Assembly (NCBI GenBank): GCA_965207475.1
Contig: OZ242278.1
Coordinates: 310,001-374,000, forward strand
Reading direction: 5' to 3'
DNA: 64,000 bases
Source of the DNA: WTFY01 sp011523795
Lineage (GTDB): Bacteria; Pseudomonadota; Gammaproteobacteria; UBA4575
Below, piece after piece: positions 43,152-52,524 of the stretch; the first letter of the stretch is position 1, and the number at the start of each line of letters is the position of its first letter. Under the pieces are notes generated by a model. It was not told the DNA's origin. It saw nothing but the letters and a program-made list of their open reading frames with translations, and made no database searches. The position numbers were made by a program, and so were the translations under genes.

Positions 43152-45413
43152 TCAATTCAGCACCCTGTCCAGGTATTCGATTTCCAGCCCATCCTCGCAA
43201 GCGCGCACGACCACTTTCCCGCCATTTTCCAGGCATCCAAACAGTATTTCCTCGGCAAGAGGCTTCTTGACATGCTCCTGTATGATGCGCTCCATGGGAC
43301 GTGCTCCCATCTTGGCATCGTATCCCATGCCCGCAATCCATTCCTTTGCGGTCGGTTCAACACGAATCTCAATCTTCTTGGCTTCCAGCTGGGCTTCCAG
43401 CTGGGCAATGAACTTGTCCACGATGTGCATCACCGTTTCCCTGTCCAGCGCTTTGAACTGGATGATTGCATCCAGACGGTTCCTGAATTCCGGTGTAAAG
43501 GTGCGCTTGATAATTTCCATGCCGTCTGCCTGGTGGTTCTGGATCGTGAAACCCATGCTTGCCCGGCTCATCTCTACGGCACCGGCATTGGTCGTCATGA
43601 TCAGAGCGACATTGCGGAAATCCACCTTCCTGCCGTTTGTATCCGTGAGTAAACCATGGTCCATCACCTGCAGTAACAGATTGAATACGTCCATGTGTGC
43701 CTTTTCTATCTCGTCCAAAAGCAATACGCAGTGGGGAGACTTCAGCACGGCATCAGTCAAGAGGCCACCCTGATCAAAACCCACATAACCAGGGGGGGCT
43801 CCGATCAGGCGTGAAACAGTATGGCGTTCCATGTACTCGGACATATCAAACCGCAACAGTTCAACCCCCAGAATCATTGACAGCTGCCTCGCAACTTCAG
43901 TTTTGCCTACACCCGTCGGTCCCGTGAAAAGAAAGCAGCCTATGGGTTTGTTCTCATTCCCGATTCCAGAGCGTGACATTTTGATTGCAGTAGACAGTGA
44001 ATCTATTGCGGCATCCTGCCCGAATATAACGAGCTTCAGGTTACGTCCCAAATTCTTGAGCACTTCTGTATCACTCGACGTTACGTGCTTGGAAGGTATA
44101 CGGGCTATTTTGGAAACAATATCCTCTATCTGCCTGATAGTTATTGTTTTCTTACGATCAGACTTTGACTTTAGATTCATGTTGGCACCGGCCTCGTCAA
44201 TCACATCGATGGCCTTGTCAGGCAAATGCCGATCATTGATGTACTTGGACGCCAGTTCCGCAGCCGCACGCAATGCCTTCTCTGCATAACGGACCCCATG
44301 GTGCTTCTCAAAGTGGCTTCGCAGGCCTTTCAGAATCCGATAGGTTTCCTCGACGCTGGGTTCTTCGATATCAATGGTCTGAAACCGCCTTGCCAGCGCA
44401 CGGTCCTTTTCAAACACACCCCGGAATTCCTGGTATGTCGTCGAACCGATACACTTCAGCTCACCAGAACCCAGCATGGGTTTTATGAGGTTTGAAGCAT
44501 CCATGACCCCCCCAGATGCGGAGCCGGCACCGATCACGGTATGAATCTCATCAATAAAAAGGATAGCGTGCTGTTCTTCCTTCAGTTGCTGCAAAACACC
44601 TTTCAGGCGTTTTTCAAAATCACCACGGTATTTCGTACCTGCAACCAGGCCTCCCAGGTCCAGCGCATAGATCGTATAGCCCTTGAGGATATCGGGAACC
44701 TCCCGGTCCACAATTTTTTTTGCCAGACCTTCGACAATTGCGGTCTTCCCCACACCCGCTTCACCGACCATGAGGGGATTGTTTTTCCTGCGCCGGCACA
44801 AAATCTGGATAGTGCGCTCGATTTCGTTTTTCCGGCCAATCAACGGGTCAATTTTCCCTTCCTCCGCAAGCTTGTTCAGATTAATGGCATAGCAATCAAG
44901 TGGTCTCGGGCTTTGCGCATCCCTCTGCTGCCCGGACTCGCTCTCTATCCGGGCATCACCATCGGATTCAGATACGACCTTGGAGATGCCATGGGCGATA
45001 TAATTCACCACATCCAGACGTGCCACGTCATGCTGGCCAAGGAGGTATACGGCATGCGATTCCTGTTCGCTGAATATGGCAACGAGCACATTCGCACCGG
45101 TGACCTCAGCTTCCTTTCTCCCGGATGACTGCACATGGAATACTGCACGCTGCAGCACGCGCTGGAACCCCAGGGTGGACTGCGTATCACGGTCATCCCC
45201 TTCAGGCAGCAATGGCGTGTTGCTGTGAATGAACTCGGTGAGTTCACGGGCAAGTCTTGGCAGGTCCGTCCCGCAGGCGCGCAGCACATCTGCCGCAGTC
45301 GGGTTCTGCGTCAGGGCAAGCAGCAGGTGCTCCACCGTCATGAATTCATGACGCCTTTCGCGCGCTTCCTTGAAGGCAAGGTTCAGTGTGAATTCAAGCT
45401 CTTTGTTCAGCAT
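43152..45413 (-). CDS. clpA: ATP-dependent Clp protease ATPase subunit ClpA
   Basis: A 753-residue AAA+ unfoldase that feeds proteins to ClpP. The N-domain (1-145) is followed by two ATPase modules: GEAGVGKTAIVEGLA with ILFIDEIHTVIGAGSASGG, and FTGPTGVGKTEVARQLS with VLLLDEIEKAH. The C-terminal D2 small domain has YDAKMGARPMERIIQ. The ClpP-docking loop, usually IGL or IGF, reads MGF in SRASMGFTIQNHQADGM. No ClpB-type middle coiled coil is present, so this is ClpA. It starts seven bases after the clpS stop. Confidence 0.96.
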   Translation of the reverse strand: MLNKELEFTLNLAFKEARERRHEFMTVEHLLLALTQNPTAADVLRACGTDLPRLARELTEFIHSNTPLLPEGDDRDTQSTLGFQRVLQRAVFHVQSSGRKEAEVTGANVLVAIFSEQESHAVYLLGQHDVARLDVVNYIAHGISKVVSESDGDARIESESGQQRDAQSPRPLDCYAINLNKLAEEGKIDPLIGRKNEIERTIQILCRRRKNNPLMVGEAGVGKTAIVEGLAKKIVDREVPDILKGYTIYALDLGGLVAGTKYRGDFEKRLKGVLQQLKEEQHAILFIDEIHTVIGAGSASGGVMDASNLIKPMLGSGELKCIGSTTYQEFRGVFEKDRALARRFQTIDIEEPSVEETYRILKGLRSHFEKHHGVRYAEKALRAAAELASKYINDRHLPDKAIDVIDEAGANMNLKSKSDRKKTITIRQIEDIVSKIARIPSKHVTSSDTEVLKNLGRNLKLVIFGQDAAIDSLSTAIKMSRSGIGNENKPIGCFLFTGPTGVGKTEVARQLSMILGVELLRFDMSEYMERHTVSRLIGAPPGYVGFDQGGLLTDAVLKSPHCVLLLDEIEKAHMDVFNLLLQVMDHGLLTDTNGRKVDFRNVALIMTTNAGAVEMSRASMGFTIQNHQADGMEIIKRTFTPEFRNRLDAIIQFKALDRETVMHIVDKFIAQLEAQLEAKKIEIRVEPTAKEWIAGMGYDAKMGARPMERIIQEHVKKPLAEEILFGCLENGGKVVVRACEDGLEIEYLDRVLN

Positions 45414-45420
45414 CGCTGAG

Positions 45421-45735
45421 TTACGTCTCTTCCATGGAACACAGCAAGGGGTGATGGTTCATGCGTGAATATTCATTGACTTGCGCAACCTTGGTCTCAG
45501 CGACTTCACGTGTATATACACCGCATACCCCCTTGCCCCGAGTATGAACGTGAAGCATGATGCGCGTCGCTTTTTCCCGGCTCATCTTGAAGAAATTCTC
45601 CAGAATATGGACTACAAACTCCATAGGGGTGTAATCATCGTTCAATAATACCACTTTGTACATCGGCGGCGTGCGAGTCTTCGCATCCTTTACAGTAACC
45701 TTCTCATCGTGAAGAATTTGATCTTGCTCAGCCAT
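45421..45735 (-). CDS. clpS: ClpS adaptor protein
   Basis: A 104-residue adaptor that binds ClpA and delivers N-degron substrates. Motifs: MYKVVLLNDDYTPMEFVVHIL (the NDD...M pocket residues) and MLHVHTRGKGVCGVYTREVAETKV. It is operonic with clpA. A good TATACT -10 is visible upstream near 45766-45771 on the minus strand, but its -35 is not clear. Confidence 0.97.
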   Translation of the reverse strand: MAEQDQILHDEKVTVKDAKTRTPPMYKVVLLNDDYTPMEFVVHILENFFKMSREKATRIMLHVHTRGKGVCGVYTREVAETKVAQVNEYSRMNHHPLLCSMEET

Positions 45736-46018
45736 ACTTAAGAATCAGTATTTTCTACCGTAGATAGTATAACCGGTGTCTCCGCAAAGCGGATAGCAGC
45801 CTGGATGATACACCTGCCTGTCCAAACCGGGGCAATTGCGCTTTGCCAACACGGCGGGGAGTCATCGAGCCTGAATACACGGGTACGTACAGGTGCTCGT
45901 GGAAATATCGCTCCATGCCGGATTCGGTCACAGCAAGGATCCCTGCAGGCTACATAAAAACACTTTTTATTATATAGTTACGCAAGCATATGATGAGCCT
46001 ATCGAGTACATTGTATCC

Positions 46019-46477
46019 ATGAACTGGCAGCCCCATGTTACCGTTGCTGCCGTCATCGAGCGCGAACACAAATTTCTCCTGGTTCAGGAGCGGGTGGATG
46101 AACATACGGTGTTCAATCAGCCTGCCGGACATTGGGAACAGGGCGAGACACTGATCGAGGCGGTCCGGCGGGAAACCCTGGAAGAGACCGGCTGGGAATT
46201 TTATCCGGATGCCCTGGTAGGGGTTTACTGCTGGAAACATCCGCACAAGGATGAAACCTACTTGAGATTTACACTGTGCGGACAGTGCAGCGAGGAACGT
46301 ATCAGTGATGAACTCGATGCCGGAATCCTGCAGGCGTGCTGGTGCAGTGCTGACTCGATCCTGTCACTACCGGAACACAAGCTCAGAAGCACCATGGTCA
46401 CTCACAGCCTGCAAGACTACCTCGATGGCAAGCGTTATGGACTGGACCTGATCCGAACGATTCACCAGCACTGGTAA
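46019..46477 (+). CDS. nudJ: NUDIX hydrolase NudJ (phosphatase-like)
   Basis: A 152-residue Nudix enzyme. The Nudix box is complete: GHWEQGETLIEAVRRETLEETGWEF matches GX5EX7REUXEEXGU, with the metal-binding glutamates in place. NudJ in E. coli hydrolyses thiamine pyrophosphate/HMP-PP and nucleotides. The start is the ATG at 46019 (MNWQPHVTVAAVI), the family beginning; a longer frame from 45893 adds 42 unrelated residues. The order nudJ-mnmA-hflD matches E. coli. Confidence 0.92.
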   Translation: MNWQPHVTVAAVIEREHKFLLVQERVDEHTVFNQPAGHWEQGETLIEAVRRETLEETGWEFYPDALVGVYCWKHPHKDETYLRFTLCGQCSEERISDELDAGILQACWCSADSILSLPEHKLRSTMVTHSLQDYLDGKRYGLDLIRTIHQHW

Positions 46478-46498
46478 TCCCGGATTCATGGGAGGGCA

Positions 46499-47587
46499 AT
46501 GAACTTGACCAAGGTGATCGTCGGCATGTCAGGGGGAGTGGACTCATCCGTCGCAGCGTGGTTGCTGAACAGACAGGGCTTTCAGGTTGAAGGCCTGTTC
46601 ATGAAAAACTGGGAAGAGGACGATGAGGATGAATATTGTGCAGCCGCGGCAGACCTCGCGGATGCACAGCAGGTGTGCAGCGTGCTCGACATCCCTTTGC
46701 ACACTGTCAATTTCTCAAGCGAATACTGGGATCGAGTCTTCCGTTACCTGCTGAGGGAATACCGGGCGGGACGCACGCCAAACCCGGACGTGATCTGCAA
46801 CCGCGAAATAAAATTCAGGGCCTTTCTGGACTATGCGCTGAACCTCGACACGGACTATATTGCAACCGGGCACTATGTCCGGTGTGAAACCGGCTCAAAA
46901 CCTTTCTGCCTGAAAAAAGCGAATGACCACGATAAAGACCAGAGTTACTTCCTGCACACGCTACATCAAGGGCAGCTTGAAAAATCACTGTTCCCTCTTG
47001 GAGAGATGAAAAAGCCGGAAGTTCGAAACATTGCCAGACGACAGGGTCTCAAGGTACACGACAAGAAAGACAGTACCGGGATATGCTTTATCGGTGAAAG
47101 AAAATTCAGGGATTTTCTGAAAACATACATCCCGCCCAGGCCAGGTCCAATACTGACCAGTGACGGAGACCTCGTGGGTGAGCATGAAGGCGTGGTGTTT
47201 TATACCATTGGCCAGCGACAGGGACTTGGAATCGGGGGGCTGGCGGACCAGCCTGAAGGGCCTTGGTATGTGGTTGACAAGGACCTGCGTGCCAATAGCC
47301 TGATCGTGGCACAGGGCAAGCAGCATGAAGCGTTGTTTCATTCGACTATCCTGACAAGAAGCATCCATTGGATTGCGGGCTCACCTCCCGGCAACATGGA
47401 GAACCTGAAAGCCAAAATCCGCTACAGGCAGCCTGACCAAGACTGTACGCTTGGCCCTTACGACGGTACTTACCATGAAATTGCCTTCGCAAACCCCCAG
47501 TGGGCCGTAGCGCCTGGACAGAGCGTGGTATTCTACAGGCAGGATGCGTGCCTTGGAGGAGGCATAATCGAGGCGCGCAAACACTGA
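46499..47587 (+). CDS. mnmA: tRNA-specific 2-thiouridylase MnmA
   Basis: A 362-residue enzyme that puts sulfur on U34 of tRNA-Lys, -Glu and -Gln wobble positions. The PP-loop GMSGGVDSSVAAWLL (about residues 9-23) activates U34; the catalytic Cys are in NPDVICNREIKF and DSTGICFIGERKF. GDLVGEHEGVVFYTIGQRQGLGIGG is the tRNA-binding motif. GGGAGG precedes the ATG. Confidence 0.97.
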   Translation: MNLTKVIVGMSGGVDSSVAAWLLNRQGFQVEGLFMKNWEEDDEDEYCAAAADLADAQQVCSVLDIPLHTVNFSSEYWDRVFRYLLREYRAGRTPNPDVICNREIKFRAFLDYALNLDTDYIATGHYVRCETGSKPFCLKKANDHDKDQSYFLHTLHQGQLEKSLFPLGEMKKPEVRNIARRQGLKVHDKKDSTGICFIGERKFRDFLKTYIPPRPGPILTSDGDLVGEHEGVVFYTIGQRQGLGIGGLADQPEGPWYVVDKDLRANSLIVAQGKQHEALFHSTILTRSIHWIAGSPPGNMENLKAKIRYRQPDQDCTLGPYDGTYHEIAFANPQWAVAPGQSVVFYRQDACLGGGIIEARKH

Positions 47588-47611
47588 ATCCCGGGATGCC
47601 AGCCGTTCCCT

Positions 47612-48235
47612 ATGTTTAACGTGACGACCGATCAGACGATTGCCCTTGCCGGCCTGTATCAGGCACTGGCCCTCGTGCAGCAGCTTGCCTGGCAGGGCAG
47701 CTCCGATGATCCCTGCCTGGCACCCTCTCTTGCAAGTGTCCTGAAAATTGATACGGAAAAATTCATGGACACCTACGAATTGCCTCACAATATCCAGCTT
47801 GGCCTGCAAACGCTCAGGGAAACTCTGGAAAACCGCAAAGATCCTCGCTCGATCGAGCGTAACCGCCATGCGATCAGCCTCATATACCTGGAAAGCAGAC
47901 TGCAAACCGATACACAGACTGTTACTGCCCTGCGCAATGATATCGAGCATGTTTCAGCCCTGCATGCCAGCAGGGATGAATCCTTGACCGCCCTGGCACA
48001 TGACCTTGCCAGGCTGTATCAAACCCACATCAGCCCACTGGGACCTAAAATCATCATCGAAGGTGACCCCGAGTACTTAAAGCTGGAAAATTGTGCAGAC
48101 ATGATCCGCGCTTTGCTGCTGGCAGGCATTCGTGCTGTTGTCCTCTGGCGTCAAGCCAGGGGGAAACGCCTGGCTTTGCTGTTTGGCCGCTCCTCGATCC
48201 TCAGCAACATTGCCATTCTGAGACAGGATGGTTAG
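47612..48235 (+). CDS. hflD: High-frequency lysogenization protein HflD homologue
   Basis: A 207-residue helical, peripheral membrane protein named in E. coli for its effect on phage lambda lysogeny. The opening DQTIALAGLYQALALVQQLAWQG and the C-terminal AGIRAVVLWRQARGKRLALLFGRSSI match the family. There are no catalytic motifs; its physiological role is unclear. It follows mnmA by 24 bases, the usual order, but acnA rather than purB comes next. Confidence 0.92.
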   Translation: MFNVTTDQTIALAGLYQALALVQQLAWQGSSDDPCLAPSLASVLKIDTEKFMDTYELPHNIQLGLQTLRETLENRKDPRSIERNRHAISLIYLESRLQTDTQTVTALRNDIEHVSALHASRDESLTALAHDLARLYQTHISPLGPKIIIEGDPEYLKLENCADMIRALLLAGIRAVVLWRQARGKRLALLFGRSSILSNIAILRQDG

Positions 48236-48339
48236 TGTTCGGTTATCACTTGAAGGTAGTTACCTGCAGCACTCGATTGCCAGATAATTGTCGCCCCTGA
48301 AGCCTTCACCCATTCATACTGATTGCATAAGGAGCCCGC

Positions 48340-51000
48340 ATGAACAATAGTTTTGACACCCGGTCCAGCTTGAACGTGCATGGGAAAAGCTATGAAATTT
48401 TTGATGTCAGCAGGCTGGCCGGGTCCGGGCGCCTGCCCTATTCATTCAAGATTTTGCTGGAAAATCTTCTTCGCCACGAAGATGGCATCACGGTAACGAC
48501 GAAAGACATCGAGGCCGTTTTACACTGGAAGGCCAGCTCCGAGCCTGGGAATGAAATTGCATTCCGGCCTGCCCGCGTACTGATGCAGGATTTTACCGGG
48601 GTGCCTGCAGTAGTGGACCTTGCTGCCATGCGCGATGCCATGCAACGGCTCGGTGGAGAGCCTGGCAAAATCAACCCCTTGCAACCTGCAGAACTGGTCA
48701 TTGACCACTCTGTCCAGGTAGATCATTTCGGTTCAGACCAGGCGTTGAGCCTGAATGCCGCGCTGGAATTCGCACGCAACAGGGAGCGTTACAACTTCCT
48801 GAAATGGGGTCAAAACGCATTTTCAAACTTCAAGGTCATTCCGCCTGACAGGGGCATTGTGCACCAGGTAAACCTTGAATATCTTGCACGTGTCATTTTC
48901 TCCAAGCAGGTGGAAGGCAGGTTGCAGGCATACCCGGACACAGTGGTAGGCACGGACTCACACACCACCATGATCAATGGCGTCGGCGTGCTTGGATGGG
49001 GGGTGGGGGGTATAGAGGCAGAAGCCTCCATGCTTGACCAGCCAATCTCCATGCTGCTTCCCAAGGTGGTCGGCTTCAGGCTGGATGGGCATCTCCCGGA
49101 AGGCTCTACCGCGACGGACCTCGTTCTGGTAGTGGTGGAAATGCTGCGCAAACACGGAGTGGTCGGAAAGTTCGTAGAGTTTTATGGAGACGGACTGGAT
49201 GAACTGCCCTTGGCAGACCGGGCGACCATTGCCAACATGGCACCTGAATACGGGGCCACATGCGGGATATTCCCTATCGACAGGGAGACGATCCGTTATC
49301 TGACGCTGACCGGACGTGATGGCAAGCAGGTTGCACTGGTCGAAGCCTACGCACAATCCACCGGAATGTGGCGTGGATCTTCATCTGAAGCGGCCGAGTA
49401 TAGCGAACATATCCACCTGGACCTGAACGAGGTGCTGCCCAGCCTTGCCGGGCCCAGGCGCCCGCAGGACCGCGTTGCGCTCAAAGATGCCAAATCCGCA
49501 TTCCTGCGGGACCGCCAGGTCATGGAAGAAGAACGCAATGCAGCCAGTCAGGGCAGAACAGAAATTGAAATTGATGGCAGGAAATGTACGCTGGCAGATG
49601 GTTCGGTAGTGATTGCTGCCATCACTTCCTGTACCAACACCTCCAACCCCGGCGTGATGCTCGGTGCAGGGCTGGTAGCCAGGAAAGCCGTGCAGCGGGG
49701 TCTGGAAGTAAAGCCCTGGGTCAAGACATCACTTGCGCCAGGTTCACGGGTTGTCACCGAATACCTGGAGAATGCAGGAGTGATGAAGGATCTCGAAAAA
49801 CTCGGTTTCCATAATGTCGGCTATGGCTGCACAACCTGTATTGGCAACTCCGGGCCGCTTCCCGAACCGGTAGCCAACGCAATCCAGGACTGCAACCTGT
49901 TCACCGCATCGGTGCTGTCCGGAAATCGAAATTTTGAAGGCCGTGTGCATGCCCTGGTTCGCATGAACTATCTGGCTTCCCCGCCACTGGTCGTTGTCTA
50001 TGCCATTGCAGGGCGCATGGATGTCGACTTATACAATGAGCCCCTTGCGACAGATCCGGAGGGTAATCCGGTCTTTCTCAAAGAGATCTGGCCCAGCCAG
50101 CAGGAAATTGCTCATGCAGTCAGGGATTTCCTCTCAGCAGAACAATACCTTCGTGTCTACGACGACATCTACAACGGCGAAAATAACTGGAATTCGCTGG
50201 CTGCCGATCACAGCCAGTTCTTTTCCTGGCAGGACTCATCCTACATTGCCAGTCCTCCATATTTTGAAGGCATGGGCAAAACGGTTGAAGAGATCACTGA
50301 TATCCAAGACGCACGTGTGCTGGCGCACCTGGGAGACTCTGTCACCACGGACCATATATCGCCAGCAGGCGCAATCGCCCCGGACAGTCCGGCGGGACTA
50401 TACCTGCAGAACCAGGGAGTGACCCCTGCTGATTTCAATTCCTACGGGTCTCGGCGGGGTAATCACCACGTCATGATGCGGGGCACATTTGCAAACATAC
50501 GTTTGCGAAACAAGCTCGTTCCCGGCTCAGAGGGAGGTGTCACTTTGCATATACCCTCCGGAGAACAGGCCTCGATCTACGAGGCCGCCATGCGCTACAG
50601 GCAAGAAGGCACCCCGGTCATTATCCTGGCGGGCAAGGAATACGGGTGCGGGTCGTCCAGGGACTGGGCAGCCAAGGGACCAAACCTGCTGGGCGTAAGA
50701 GCGGTGATTGCCGAAAGCTACGAAAGAATCCACAGGTCAAACCTAGTGGGCATGGGTGTGCTGCCATTACAGTATGAACCTGGTGAAAATGCGGAGAGCC
50801 TCGGACTGACCGGCATGGAGCGATACAGCATAAGCGGCCTGCAAGACGGTTCAGCCAAGCAGGTCACTGTCACCGTGCCCCGTGACGACGGTGCAAACAG
50901 GACTTTCCAGACGATCGTGCGTATCGATACCCCGCAAGAGATCGAGTACTACCGCAATGGAGGCATACTGCACTACGTGCTACGCCAGTTGGCGGCCTGA
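48340..51000 (+). CDS. acnA: Aconitate hydratase A
   Basis: An 886-residue TCA-cycle enzyme that converts citrate to isocitrate. The [4Fe-4S] ligands are Cys in ITSCTNTSNPGVMLGAG and the CTTC pair in VGYGCTTCIGNSGPL. GTDSHTTMINGVGVLGWGVGG and GKEYGCGSSRDWAAKGPNLL are AcnA hallmarks (the last in the swivel domain). AAGGAG lies five bases before the ATG. AcnA apo-protein can also bind RNA as an iron sensor in other bacteria. It converges with fumC across 25 bases. Confidence 0.97.
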   Translation: MNNSFDTRSSLNVHGKSYEIFDVSRLAGSGRLPYSFKILLENLLRHEDGITVTTKDIEAVLHWKASSEPGNEIAFRPARVLMQDFTGVPAVVDLAAMRDAMQRLGGEPGKINPLQPAELVIDHSVQVDHFGSDQALSLNAALEFARNRERYNFLKWGQNAFSNFKVIPPDRGIVHQVNLEYLARVIFSKQVEGRLQAYPDTVVGTDSHTTMINGVGVLGWGVGGIEAEASMLDQPISMLLPKVVGFRLDGHLPEGSTATDLVLVVVEMLRKHGVVGKFVEFYGDGLDELPLADRATIANMAPEYGATCGIFPIDRETIRYLTLTGRDGKQVALVEAYAQSTGMWRGSSSEAAEYSEHIHLDLNEVLPSLAGPRRPQDRVALKDAKSAFLRDRQVMEEERNAASQGRTEIEIDGRKCTLADGSVVIAAITSCTNTSNPGVMLGAGLVARKAVQRGLEVKPWVKTSLAPGSRVVTEYLENAGVMKDLEKLGFHNVGYGCTTCIGNSGPLPEPVANAIQDCNLFTASVLSGNRNFEGRVHALVRMNYLASPPLVVVYAIAGRMDVDLYNEPLATDPEGNPVFLKEIWPSQQEIAHAVRDFLSAEQYLRVYDDIYNGENNWNSLAADHSQFFSWQDSSYIASPPYFEGMGKTVEEITDIQDARVLAHLGDSVTTDHISPAGAIAPDSPAGLYLQNQGVTPADFNSYGSRRGNHHVMMRGTFANIRLRNKLVPGSEGGVTLHIPSGEQASIYEAAMRYRQEGTPVIILAGKEYGCGSSRDWAAKGPNLLGVRAVIAESYERIHRSNLVGMGVLPLQYEPGENAESLGLTGMERYSISGLQDGSAKQVTVTVPRDDGANRTFQTIVRIDTPQEIEYYRNGGILHYVLRQLAA

Positions 51001-51025
51001 ATTCGCGGTCGCTGCCTGGCAGAAC

Positions 51026-52420
51026 TCAGTCCTGCAGCCCGCCATGAACCAGCCTGGAAGGATCCAGGAGCCTCCTCAGCTGCTCGTCGTCAAGGTCCGT
51101 CATTTCCCTGGCCACCTCCAGGATCGGCCTGCCTGATGCATAGGCAGCCTTGGCAATTTCCGCACCCTTTTCGTAACCCACGATACGGTTCATGGCCGTG
51201 ACAAGCATCGGGTTTTTGGACAAGGCATCCTGCAGCACGTCTTCATTTACAGTGAACCCTGCAATTGCCTTGTCTGCCAGTGCCCGCGAGGCATTTGCAA
51301 GCAGTTCGATGCTCTGTAACAGATTGTAGGCAATCACCGGCAGCATTACATTCAGCTGGAAATTTCCTGCCTGCCCTGCAATCGTTATGGTCGTATCATT
51401 GCCCATCACCTGTGCACACACCATGGTGACTGACTCCGGTATCACCGGGTTTACCTTGCCTGGCATGATACTGCTGCCAGGCTGCAGGGAAGGCAGCGAA
51501 ATTTCTCCAAGTCCTGCCAGAGGTCCCGAGTTCATCCACCTCAGGTCATTGGAAATTTTCATCAGGCTGACTGCCAGGGTTTTCAGCTGGCCGCTCATTT
51601 CGACTGCGCTGTCCTGACTGCTCAATCCTTCAAACTTGTTCAATTTGGATTGAAATGGAAATCCCGTCAATCCTTCAAGCCGCTGGGCAACCATGACTCC
51701 AAACCCCGAATCCGCATTGACTCCGCTGCCCACGGCCGTCCCTCCCTGCGCCAGCTGGGACATGCGGCCCAGCGCATGATCCAGGCGTTCCTCGCAATAG
51801 GCAATCTGCTGTGCCCAGGCCCCAAGCTCCTGCTCCAGGGTCACGGGCATGGCATCCATCAAATGCGTACGCCCGGTCTTTACATGCTTCCCATACAGCT
51901 CGGCCTTGTCTTGCAGCACCTCGACCAGATGTGCAAGGGCAGGCTTGAGAGCCCTGTCGGCCTGCAGGCATGCGCTTACATGAATGGCAGTAGGAATCAC
52001 ATCATTGGAGCTCTGGCTCATATTGACGTGATCGTTCGGGTGTACATCAGACTCCATCAGCGAACTGGCAAGACGGGCAATGACTTCATTTGCATTCATG
52101 TTCGTGCTGGTACCGGATCCTGTCTGAAAAACATCAACAGGAAAATGCGTATCATATTCACCGGCCGCGACGGACATGCATGCCTGTACGATTGCTGACT
52201 CCGTATCCCTTGCCAACAGGCCAAGCTCTGCGTTTGCCTGGGCACAGGCAGCCTTGATCAGACCAAGTGCCTGGATGAAAGGCCGGGGAAGAGTCAGACC
52301 GCTTATGGGAAAATTGTCAATGGCTCTTTGTGTCTGCGCACCATACAAGGCGTCAGCCGGCACATTCAGTTCGCCCATACTGTCTTTTTCGGTACGGAAT
52401 TTTGAATCTTTCACTGGCAT
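51026..52420 (-). CDS. fumC: Fumarate hydratase class II
   Basis: A 464-residue iron-free fumarase that interconverts fumarate and malate. The superfamily signature GSSIMPGKVNP is at about residues 317-327; SSNDVIPTAIHVSA and GTGTSTNMNANEV-type stretches (here GSGTSTNMNANEVIAR) are FumC-specific; KTGRTHLMDAMPVTLEQEL holds the catalytic His. The start region MPVKDSKFRTEKDSMGELNVPA is normal. It diverges from purB, itself a superfamily member. Confidence 0.96.
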   Translation of the reverse strand: MPVKDSKFRTEKDSMGELNVPADALYGAQTQRAIDNFPISGLTLPRPFIQALGLIKAACAQANAELGLLARDTESAIVQACMSVAAGEYDTHFPVDVFQTGSGTSTNMNANEVIARLASSLMESDVHPNDHVNMSQSSNDVIPTAIHVSACLQADRALKPALAHLVEVLQDKAELYGKHVKTGRTHLMDAMPVTLEQELGAWAQQIAYCEERLDHALGRMSQLAQGGTAVGSGVNADSGFGVMVAQRLEGLTGFPFQSKLNKFEGLSSQDSAVEMSGQLKTLAVSLMKISNDLRWMNSGPLAGLGEISLPSLQPGSSIMPGKVNPVIPESVTMVCAQVMGNDTTITIAGQAGNFQLNVMLPVIAYNLLQSIELLANASRALADKAIAGFTVNEDVLQDALSKNPMLVTAMNRIVGYEKGAEIAKAAYASGRPILEVAREMTDLDDEQLRRLLDPSRLVHGGLQD

Positions 52421-52477
52421 ATCTAGACCCGGGTCAAGAATGGTCGTTTGTTTTCAGCCCTGCTGCTAGGGCACTGT

Positions 52478-52485
52478 AGTATAAT
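52478..52485. promoter_or_regulatory. Overlapping back-to-back -10 elements in the fumC/purB gap
   Basis: AGTATAAT reads TATAAT on the plus strand (52480-52485, towards purB) and TATACT on the minus strand (52483-52478, towards fumC). Neither has a good -35. Such symmetric -10 sites can start transcription both ways. The purB leader would be about 33 bases; purB has no clear Shine-Dalgarno. Confidence 0.35.
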
Positions 52486-52524
52486 GAACGATTGTACGGA
52501 TTATAAGTTGATTTGCGATAAATA

